Below are positions 1 through 6,281 of a DNA stretch of 29,645 bases, piece by piece. How positions within the stretch are numbered: the stretch's first letter is position 1; the number at the start of each line of letters is the position of its first letter. The notes below the pieces were generated by a model. That model was not told where the DNA came from, did not search any database, and saw only the letters and a program-made list of their open reading frames with translations. This DNA comes from CAZYYO01 sp964650965. GTDB lineage: Bacteria > Bacillota > Clostridia > Lachnospirales > Lachnospiraceae. A program made the translations under genes and the position numbers. The stretch lies in the NCBI GenBank assembly GCA_964650965.1, contig CAZYYO010000030.1, positions 1-29,645 of the forward strand. The letters are read 5' to 3'.

Positions 1-781
1 ACGTTCTTACCAAATCTCGAATCGTAATCTCCAAGTTTCCATCCAACAAGGCATTTCTTGCTTCTAGCCGTACCAGATTATCTACTCCCTCCAACTGCAG
101 CTCTGCCGAATCCTCAATCGTAATCACTCTTTCTCCTTTGGGGATATATTCCGCCAGTGCATTTAAGAAGGTGGTTTTCCCAGAGCCGGTTCCTCCAGAA
201 ATGAAAATATTATAGCCAGACTGCACCAGAAGCTTTAATTGATCTGCCATCTCCTGTGACAGGGAATCCAGCTGAAGTAATCGTTTCATGGTAATGGGAT
301 TTTTGGGGAACTTGCGAATAGAGAGAATGCTTTCATCGACGGATGCCGGTGGAAGTACAATATTAACACGAGACCCATCATAAAGCCGCGTATCTACAAT
401 AGGCGTAGACTCATTTACTATTTTGTTAGAAGCTGCCACAATCTGCTGAATCACATCATTTAATTTTTCTCTAGATGAAAACTGACGTCCCGTTTCCTGA
501 ATTTTTCCATCCTTCTCTATAAAAATTTTCTGGTAACCATTGATCATGATTTCTGTAATATCTTCATCCTCTAATAGTTCCTGAAGAACATCCAGTTTTC
601 GCAAGGAATTAAAGATATTATTTTGAAGCTGCAGTCTCCTTGGAATCGAAATATTCTGATTTCTTGCCTGGTTACAAATCTCCTTTTGTATCAGTACTAC
701 AATTTCCTCGTCGGTAATGTCCCTAGACATATCCATCTGTTCCATTACCCGGCTTCGAATGCTTTGCTCCAGCTCAACCAT
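1..781 (-). CDS. tadA: Tad/Flp pilus assembly ATPase TadA/CpaF (partial, C-terminus beyond window)
   Basis: This is a secretion ATPase of the T2SS-E/CpaF family, the hexameric cytoplasmic motor that powers Tad (Flp) pilus assembly. The 260 visible residues read from an ATG at 781 to the window edge. An N-terminal helical region is followed by the CpaF N2-type domain (about 60-160, containing DITEIMING). The RecA-like core carries Walker A GGTGSGKTT at 196-204 and the TIEDSAEL Asp-box region at 221-228. The catalytic arginine and histidine boxes further on are out of view. The start overlaps the 3' end of tadZ by 8 bases, with a GGTGGAG ribosome site 6 bases upstream, so translation is probably coupled. 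TadB/TadC membrane genes would be expected just left of the window; this is family knowledge, not seen. Family assignment is secure. Confidence 0.95.
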   Translation of the reverse strand, partial: MVELEQSIRSRVMEQMDMSRDITDEEIVVLIQKEICNQARNQNISIPRRLQLQNNIFNSLRKLDVLQELLEDEDITEIMINGYQKIFIEKDGKIQETGRQFSSREKLNDVIQQIVAASNKIVNESTPIVDTRLYDGSRVNIVLPPASVDESILSIRKFPKNPITMKRLLQLDSLSQEMADQLKLLVQSGYNIFISGGTGSGKTTFLNALAEYIPKGERVITIEDSAELQLEGVDNLVRLEARNALLDGNLEITIRDLVRT

Positions 782-1772
782 GAATTTCTCCACCTTCTAT
801 CTGCCTTCGAATGAATCTACCCATATTGCCCTGACATAATTCTTCCATCAAATATGCACCGATCGTAAGATTCATGGCAGACATTGGAAGAGACACCTCT
901 TTTACCAATTGTTGAAGCTGCTTTTGCTTTAAATACTGCTGGATAACCCATTGGTATTTGTCATAGTATTCTCCTGGCTTATTTAGCAAAAGAACTTGGC
1001 TGCATGCCGATAACAGTTGGCTGAAGCCAGGTAAAACTCTGCCAAACAAAATAACCACATACTCATATTGTCTCTGGCATAATAATTCCATTAGCCCTAG
1101 CCACTGCTCCCTGGTAACTTCATTCATTTCCTCTAGGGCAACAAATCCAGTAAGGATATCTAAGTTCCCATGGGAAATAATAAAATCTTCCAGCGGTATC
1201 TGATGGATGGATTGCCCCTCCATAATATAGAACAAATCATATAGATTCTGTTTGGTGGAACATTCAATGAACTCTGCAAGCATTGACAAATCTTCCAAAT
1301 CGATGAACAATGTTTTCCCCTTTTGTCCCAAAATCTGTGACAGGGTAAGTGCATACGGCATCTGAAGTTCATGCCCAATGGGTGAATAGACTCCAATTAC
1401 CTTGCTCCGATCTTTCACTCCATTTGATATGTCTTCCTGGTGCAGTGACGGAATCTGCATGCTTGAAATAATTTCTATTGTTTTCTCCATGGATTGATAT
1501 TTATAAATCTTAGGAAGCTCCGGATACCTGGAATCTGCATGCTGCTCCTGTAAATGCAGGGTACATGCAATCTGTATCTTTGGCGCCGGGGTATCCAGAA
1601 ACGGATCATTTAATATTCCAATATCATAGTTACCCGTATGCTGCGAATAGGTATTGGGGTCACTAAAAGAGCTGATGATGTAATAATTTCCCATTTCCTC
1701 AACCAGATAATTAACAAAGGCACTAACGTAGCTTTGGTCTTCGTCACATATTAATAATTTTTGTTTCTTCAC
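774..1772 (-). CDS. tadZ: TadZ/CpaE-like pilus localisation protein with a degenerate P-loop
   Basis: This 332-residue protein has the TadZ/CpaE layout: an N-terminal atypical receiver-like domain (about 4-115; starts KKQKLLICDED) and a MinD/ParA-like domain (about 122-330). In the family it places the Tad machinery at the pole or membrane and works with TadA. I chose GTG at 1772 because GGGGAGG lies 6 bases upstream and the start overlaps the previous gene's stop by 4 bases (GTGA). A longer ATG frame from 1820 would overlap the prepilin peptidase heavily. The site where the deviant Walker A (KGGxGKT) belongs reads SPIGHELQMP (130-139), with no GK(T/S). A Walker B-like FIDLED remains at 156-161. 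It therefore probably cannot hydrolyse ATP in the usual way. The context, between prepilin peptidase and CpaF, supports the assignment. Confidence 0.8.
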   Translation of the reverse strand: MKKQKLLICDEDQSYVSAFVNYLVEEMGNYYIISSFSDPNTYSQHTGNYDIGILNDPFLDTPAPKIQIACTLHLQEQHADSRYPELPKIYKYQSMEKTIEIISSMQIPSLHQEDISNGVKDRSKVIGVYSPIGHELQMPYALTLSQILGQKGKTLFIDLEDLSMLAEFIECSTKQNLYDLFYIMEGQSIHQIPLEDFIISHGNLDILTGFVALEEMNEVTREQWLGLMELLCQRQYEYVVILFGRVLPGFSQLLSACSQVLLLNKPGEYYDKYQWVIQQYLKQKQLQQLVKEVSLPMSAMNLTIGAYLMEELCQGNMGRFIRRQIEGGEIHG

Positions 1773-2323
1773 ATAATAACCTCCCCTGCTGCTAAGATAA
1801 TGAACGCGAATAAAATACATCCTGTAAAATGGATGGTACCTCCAGGTTCTTCCAATGTGGAATAAAATAAGATTTTCTTAGAGTTAATACATAAGATGAC
1901 GTACTGAAGAAATCTGTTGCACCGTCTTCGCAGCTGTCTGCAGATGATCATCTGATAACAGCTAACGACTGCTCCAGCAATTAAGGATACTAGAATGATC
2001 CTTAATATGATTGGAACACCGGTAACGGCTCCTATTACAGAAAGCAGCTTAATATCTCCAGCTCCCAGAGCTCCCATAAGAAATAGCAGATATAACATTA
2101 TAATGGGTAGAATTGCTCCAGTTAAAAAAACATACATTCCCTTCATGCCCAGCATTACAAACTGATATCCAAGTGCAGTGATATATCCACAAATAATTAC
2201 TTTGTTCGGAACCTTATCCACACATAGATCAAATGCTGTTGCAATGATAATAATTGGTAATAATATCACATACGTTGTGCATATCACCTCCTCTTTTGTT
2301 ATGAAGCAAATTATAATAGGCAT
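1769..2323 (-). CDS. tadV: Type IV prepilin peptidase (A24 family, TadV/CpaA-like)
   Basis: This is a small membrane aspartic peptidase that cleaves the leader of Flp-type prepilins. Numbered from the longest frame, the two catalytic aspartates are in FDLCVDKVPN (D32) and GALGAGDIKL (D90), the A24 signatures. Several hydrophobic helices surround them (about 18-31, 43-58, 64-84, 94-118 and a C-terminal one), and the length is right for the short TadV class without an N-methylation domain. The start is uncertain. ATG 2323 has no ribosome site. A near-perfect site (GAGGAGGTGAT, 2284-2294) sits downstream of it but leads to an out-of-frame ATG. In-frame GTG at 2272 would give a family-like N-terminus (M-ILLPIIIIATAFD) but is 17 bases from that site. 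The gene is the first of three overlapping pilus genes. Confidence 0.85.
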   Translation of the reverse strand: MPIIICFITKEEVICTTYVILLPIIIIATAFDLCVDKVPNKVIICGYITALGYQFVMLGMKGMYVFLTGAILPIIMLYLLFLMGALGAGDIKLLSVIGAVTGVPIILRIILVSLIAGAVVSCYQMIICRQLRRRCNRFLQYVILCINSKKILFYSTLEEPGGTIHFTGCILFAFIILAAGEVIM

Positions 2324-2496
2324 ATTTTAGAAAGTCCATTACGTTTCAGGAAAGTTTTTTATTTGTGAATTTTTAACAAAAATACTTTTTTATGTTTTCA
2401 ATAATTATTTGTGCGTGTTTTTGTACAATACTCCCAGTTTTACCGTAGTTTTCCCGCCATACTAACGGATTTCTTCTTCTTTTTTATTACCACTTG

Positions 2497-2525
2497 TTGC
2501 ATATTAATCAAAAAAGGTATATTAT
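2497..2525 (+). promoter_or_regulatory. Predicted sigma-A promoter of the TetR-family gene
   Basis: TTGCAT (2497-2502) and TATTAT (2520-2525) are separated by 17 bases, placing transcription start near 2532 and leaving a roughly 78-base leader before the regulator. It lies in the 286-base divergent gap between the pilus genes and the TetR gene. I could not find an equally good leftward promoter for the pilus operon in this AT-rich stretch. Confidence 0.4.
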
Positions 2526-2609
2526 AGGGTAAATATTTATTTGCCACATACGAACCATTTGTAAATTTATGATACTGACGTATTTTGTTCAATAATAAGG
2601 AGGAATATC

Positions 2610-3167
2610 ATGGATCACACCAGTAAAGACCTGCGTGTAAGACGTACCTTAAAATCAATTAGAAATGCCTTCTATCAGTTAGTTCTAGAGAAAGACTATG
2701 CCGATATCTCTATTACAGAATTGACAGATTTAGCTGAGATTAACCGAAAGACCTTCTATCTGCATTATTCATCTCTCGATGACTTGGTAAAGGAAGTGGA
2801 GGATGAAATTGTACAGGATATTCTGGAATATGTAGAAAATGAAGCTGAGAACCTGGATGTTGCCGGTTGTGTTGGAAAATTCTATCATTATCTGGATGAA
2901 TGCGATGAAGTGCAGCAGAAGCTTCTCTGCGACTCACACTATCATTTCTTCTATGAGGATGTTACTAATGCGGTATTAGGAAGTCATGCCTTCCAGAAAT
3001 TCTTCTCCATTACCCAATATCCCAGCGTGGTTCGTTCCTACTCTATTACCATTACCTTTATCTATCGCAGCTGGTTAAAGGATGGTCGTCAGATTCCTCT
3101 AGATGAGTTGATAGCCTATGCAAGCATGTTAATTCTTCATGGATACAGTGGCATTGTGCAAAAATAA
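2610..3167 (+). CDS. TetR/AcrR family transcriptional regulator
   Basis: This 185-residue protein starts with a TetR-type helix-turn-helix. Residues about 9-56 contain TLKSIRNAFYQLVLEKDYADISI, then the recognition segment AEINRKTFYLHYSS (43-56) with the typical T-F-Y-x-H-Y end. The C-terminal part (about 70-185) is the ligand-binding and dimer domain and resembles the TetR_C group seen with DhaS-like regulators; its ligand is unknown. The start is supported by AAGGAGG 8 bases before the ATG. The gene is monocistronic: its own promoter lies upstream and a bidirectional terminator follows directly. It is divergent from the Tad pilus genes, so it may control them as well as itself, but I see no clear operator to prove it. 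Family call is secure; the target is inference. Confidence 0.92.
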   Translation: MDHTSKDLRVRRTLKSIRNAFYQLVLEKDYADISITELTDLAEINRKTFYLHYSSLDDLVKEVEDEIVQDILEYVENEAENLDVAGCVGKFYHYLDECDEVQQKLLCDSHYHFFYEDVTNAVLGSHAFQKFFSITQYPSVVRSYSITITFIYRSWLKDGRQIPLDELIAYASMLILHGYSGIVQK

Positions 3168-3170
3168 CGT

Positions 3171-3204
3171 AAAAAAAGGGTGCCTTTTTGAGGCATCCTT
3201 TTTA
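3171..3204. terminator. Bidirectional rho-independent terminator between TetR and DUF2812 genes
   Basis: The arms GGGTGCC (3178-3184) and GGCATCC (3192-3198) pair with one G-T wobble. They are flanked by seven A residues on the left and a T-run on the right, so it works on both strands. The stop codon of the leftward DUF2812 gene lies inside the right T/A tract. Confidence 0.85.
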
Positions 3205-4584
3205 TTTGCTAACATACTGGGTGTTATCTAGTACACAATCAATTAATATTTCCAGCTGCTCCTGACTTAATTCCATATCCTTGGTGATAGATACATACAA
3301 TGCCCGTTCTCCATTTGTAATGAGATATTCATGACATCCTTCGTCATTGCGATAGAGCATAGATTCTCCATATAACGTCTCTTTTGTCTGAAGCACCCTG
3401 TCTTCACTGGTTCCGAAACAGTAATCCGCTACATTTTCCATGTCATCATAGGAGGTAAACAGCGTATAATTCAATCGTGGATATTTTTCTTTCTCCCGGT
3501 AATCATCTTCTATCTCGTATTCCCAGAAATCCCATACGGTCATACCATCGATCTGAGATGGTTCTGATTCTGCATAGCAGGACATCACCAAATCATCTGC
3601 CAGTGGAATACCTAAAAACTCCATATCTACAGGCAAAGCGTCCTGGTATAAGTCTCCTGTCACATGCTCTCCATCCTCTGCCGTATATTTGTATCTTGTA
3701 TAATTATGATTGGAATGTTGGTCATGGAGTGTGCTTCCGATAATTCCTGCCATCATAACGGCTGAAACTGCCATCATAACAACAAAAACCAAGACAAACA
3801 TAATAATTGCATTGACCCAGCCTGGCGTCTTTAAGGCCGCTCCAATCTTCTTACATAAAACAAAGGTGCCCCAAAGTGCCAGTATTTCTACCAACGCAAT
3901 GGCCAGAATCATATACCGCTCATTTCCTGTTCCAATCGATAATACTTCTCTCACCAGAACAGCCAGAAGCAACACTACATACGTCCATTGAACTATGGTT
4001 ACACGGAGATGATTATCCGGTGCAAAGGTATTATAAGCTTTCAAATATCGCCTGGAACGAAGGTACCATATCATATATTCCACAATCAAATATAAGAAGA
4101 AAACTGCCAGACTCATTAGGATGTAACTGTAGCTGCTTGCAGAATCCATTTTTATATTTCCATAAAACAGAAGACTGTACAGAACAATAATCAGCAATCC
4201 TGGCCATACACAGTTGCGCATCATTCCCTTGTGAATTCGTTTTAACTTAATGGACATATCGCTTTGTATCTCCACGGCCTCCTGGTCATCTGTAGAAAAC
4301 ACAATAAACCTTCCATTACTGTCCACATAATCCCATCCGGCGCTCTTACAATATTCCGTATACTCCTGCTGTTCTTCACTGGGCGCCACAGAATATGCAC
4401 TTGCTTTCTCAAATACATCTACCGTATATCGTCTGGTGTTGGATGGCTCTCCCTTCTCAAAGAGATAATAAACGTTATTAATTTCCTTTAAAAACCACCC
4501 CTTGGCTGCCATCTTGGTAAAGCATTCGCTCATTGCCTGAATCTGATTCAGTTGGTATGTGGCAAATACGCGCTTCGTCTTCAT
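3202..4584 (-). CDS. DUF2812 domain-containing membrane protein
   Basis: This 460-residue protein has an N-terminal DUF2812-type module (about 1-105: R-V-F-A-T-Y start, then MAAKGWFLKEINNVYYLFEKG and RRYTVDVF). About five hydrophobic segments follow (125-143, 152-174, 194-213, 223-244, 257-283), then a roughly 175-residue soluble C-terminal domain that should lie outside the membrane if the N-terminus is inside. No enzyme motif is visible. DUF2812 proteins are commonly encoded next to PadR regulators in Firmicutes, as here: the PadR gene ends 36 bases upstream, and both appear to come from one PadR-repressed promoter. The ATG at 4584 has GGGAGG 8 bases upstream. The molecular role is unknown; envelope stress or export of an unidentified compound would be guesses. 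Confidence 0.8.
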   Translation of the reverse strand: MKTKRVFATYQLNQIQAMSECFTKMAAKGWFLKEINNVYYLFEKGEPSNTRRYTVDVFEKASAYSVAPSEEQQEYTEYCKSAGWDYVDSNGRFIVFSTDDQEAVEIQSDMSIKLKRIHKGMMRNCVWPGLLIIVLYSLLFYGNIKMDSASSYSYILMSLAVFFLYLIVEYMIWYLRSRRYLKAYNTFAPDNHLRVTIVQWTYVVLLLAVLVREVLSIGTGNERYMILAIALVEILALWGTFVLCKKIGAALKTPGWVNAIIMFVLVFVVMMAVSAVMMAGIIGSTLHDQHSNHNYTRYKYTAEDGEHVTGDLYQDALPVDMEFLGIPLADDLVMSCYAESEPSQIDGMTVWDFWEYEIEDDYREKEKYPRLNYTLFTSYDDMENVADYCFGTSEDRVLQTKETLYGESMLYRNDEGCHEYLITNGERALYVSITKDMELSQEQLEILIDCVLDNTQYVSK

Positions 4585-4620
4585 CTAGTATCCTCCCTAC
4601 TATTGAATCTCACATTTCTA

Positions 4621-4941
4621 TTATTGTTGTACGTGCTTCATATATTTCTCGTAGTCTCTTGCCTTCTTCTGTATCCGCTGATACTCATCTGCTACTGCCA
4701 GTCGCCCTGCATTGGTTATTACATAACTTCGCTTTCTACCTTCTACCGCAGTTTCTCGAATCATATCTGCCTGAAGGAAATTTCCCAACAATGTATACAG
4801 GGTTCCAGGGCCTAAGGTTACTTCTCCATCGGTCATCTCACTTACCTTCTCCATAATATCTACACCGCAGCATTCCTCCTGAAGTGCAATGAGGATATAG
4901 AACATGGGCTCGGTTAATACTTGAAATTTTTCTCTGGCCAT
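4621..4941 (-). CDS. PadR family transcriptional regulator
   Basis: This 106-residue protein is a short PadR winged-helix regulator. It starts LTEPMFYILIALQEECCGVDIM and has the diagnostic wing region GPGTLYTLLGNF (44-55) followed by GRKRSYVITNAGR (68-80). The end (about 82-106) is a charged helix of the kind used for dimerisation; there is no large C-terminal Vir domain, so it is the minimal class. The start ATG at 4941 follows GAGGAAGGATGTGAT. It heads a two-gene unit with the DUF2812 membrane protein. The promoter 75 bases upstream carries a 16-bp perfect inverted repeat over its -10 box, which fits direct autorepression relieved by an unknown signal. Family call is secure; autoregulation is inferred from the site position. 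Confidence 0.93.
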   Translation of the reverse strand: MAREKFQVLTEPMFYILIALQEECCGVDIMEKVSEMTDGEVTLGPGTLYTLLGNFLQADMIRETAVEGRKRSYVITNAGRLAVADEYQRIQKKARDYEKYMKHVQQ

Positions 4942-4990
4942 ATCATCACATCCTTCCTCAAGGTTGTTTCGCTATATATTATCTTGATTT

Positions 4991-5028
4991 TATAATATCG
5001 AATATCAATATCGATATTCGATATTATA
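4991..5028. promoter_or_regulatory. Probable PadR operator: 16-bp perfect inverted repeat
   Basis: The arm TATAATATCGAATATC (4991-5006) is repeated exactly as its reverse complement at 5013-5028 around the 6-base spacer AATATC. The AT-rich dyad with ATATCGA cores covers the -10 hexamer and the first transcribed bases of the PadR promoter, the classic position for a repressor site. The assignment to PadR rests on proximity and symmetry. Confidence 0.75.
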
Positions 5029-5051
5029 CCTCCAAGGAAGTAATCTGTCAA
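5023..5051 (-). promoter_or_regulatory. Consensus sigma-A promoter of the padR-DUF2812 unit
   Basis: On the minus strand TTGACA (5051-5046) and TATAAT (5028-5023) are both perfect hexamers with a 17-base spacer. Predicted start is about 5016. The -10 box is part of the right arm of the inverted repeat, so a protein bound there would block RNA polymerase. Confidence 0.85.
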
Positions 5052-5057
5052 GTAAGC

Positions 5058-5086
5058 AAAAAAAGAACACCTATTTCTAGGTGTTC
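5058..5086 (-). terminator. Rho-independent terminator of the tRNA-Pro transcript
   Basis: A perfect 9-bp stem, GAACACCTA (minus strand 5086-5078) with TAGGTGTTC (5073-5065), and a 4-base loop are followed by seven T residues (5064-5058). It lies 48 bases after the tRNA 3' end and directly before the PadR promoter. Confidence 0.88.
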
Positions 5087-5133
5087 CATTTAGCCGAGTT
5101 CCTATCTGTTGAACCCATGCCCCTGCCAAGGAG

Positions 5134-5207
<74 letters not shown>

Positions 5208-5249
5208 TTATTGTGCTTTATAAACGAGCATCTTTTTGGATGCCCGTTT

Positions 5250-5278
5250 ATTGTAGCACATTGATTTTTTTGTGTCCA
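5250..5278 (-). promoter_or_regulatory. Predicted promoter of the tRNA-Pro gene, with a hairpin at +1
   Basis: On the minus strand TGGACA (5278-5273) and TACAAT (5255-5250) are 17 bases apart. Predicted start is about 5243, which begins the stem GCATC...GATGC in the 36-base leader. A wider imperfect pairing (about 5214-5260) covers the same stretch and could also help end glcK transcription. Confidence 0.65.
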
Positions 5279-5311
5279 GAAAAATCTATATCTGTTTTTG
5301 ATTGCTGCTAT

Positions 5312-6250
5312 CTATTGTAAAATCAGCCGTACACTTCCATACATTCCTGCATCATTTCCTAAGGATGCAAGCACAATCTTCGTATCTGCACAAGCGTGGA
5401 ATACCTGATTTCGGAAGGATTTATCAATGGCATCAATCAAAAACTGACCTGCCTTGGATACCCCTCCACCAATGAGGATTGCCTCCGGATTAACCACACA
5501 GCAAATCTTACACAATGCTGCTGCAAGAAGCTTGCATACTTCTTCAACCACCTGGTTGGCAACTTCATCTCCAGCCTTAGCTGCATCAAACACATCCTTT
5601 GCAGAAAAATTCTCAATGGTACTTAAGCTACTTTTAGACCCAGGTCCTGCCAGATGTTTTTTCGCCATTCTTACAATACCGGTAGCAGAAGCATATTGTT
5701 CAATACAACCATACTGGCCGCAATTACAAGGATCTAGCTCCTGTTCATTTACAACCATATGTCCGATTTCCCCACCAGCTCCGGTAGATCCGTTGATAAT
5801 TCTGTCATCAATAATGATGCCTCCACCAATTCCAGTTCCAAGGGTTACCATAACGATACTCTGAAAATCTTTGCCACTTCCTACCCAGGCTTCTCCAAGT
5901 GCTGCTACATTTGCATCATTTGCAGCCTTCACCTTCATTCCTACCAGGTTTTCCAGTTCTGCTTCAATGGGTACAACACCCCAGCCCAGATTCACGCATC
6001 GGTTAACAATACCATCATTATTGACTGGTCCTGGAATTCCTATCCCAACACCTTCTATCATTTCCTTGGTGAATCCTCGCTCCACCATTTTCCCGTGAAT
6101 TGCTGCTGCAATATCCTTGAGAATATTTTCCCCATTGTTGCTCTTGTCTGTTGGAATTTCCCATTTTTCTACCAGTGTACCATCTGTTTTAAACAGTCCC
6201 AGCTTACAGGTCGTTCCTCCCAAATCTACTCCAAAACCATACTCCTTCAT
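5312..6250 (-). CDS. glcK: ROK family glucokinase
   Basis: This 312-residue enzyme phosphorylates glucose to glucose-6-phosphate with ATP in the cytoplasm, feeding glycolysis and the pentose phosphate pathway. The ATP phosphate-1 loop is VDLGGTTCKLG (8-18). The sugar site with catalytic Asp is NDANVAALGE (D112), then LGTGIGGG (137-144). The ROK zinc signature EIGHMV...CNCGQYGC gives ligands H164, C175, C177 and C182. Length and motif order match GlcK-type ROK kinases rather than ROK repressors, as there is no N-terminal helix-turn-helix. The ATG follows GGAGGG. It lies 31 bases after the penicillin-binding protein gene with no terminator between, so the two are probably co-transcribed. Confidence 0.93.
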   Translation of the reverse strand: MKEYGFGVDLGGTTCKLGLFKTDGTLVEKWEIPTDKSNNGENILKDIAAAIHGKMVERGFTKEMIEGVGIGIPGPVNNDGIVNRCVNLGWGVVPIEAELENLVGMKVKAANDANVAALGEAWVGSGKDFQSIVMVTLGTGIGGGIIIDDRIINGSTGAGGEIGHMVVNEQELDPCNCGQYGCIEQYASATGIVRMAKKHLAGPGSKSSLSTIENFSAKDVFDAAKAGDEVANQVVEEVCKLLAAALCKICCVVNPEAILIGGGVSKAGQFLIDAIDKSFRNQVFHACADTKIVLASLGNDAGMYGSVRLILQ

Positions 6251-6281
6251 CTTATCCCTCCATGTACTTTATGTTTTCCCC

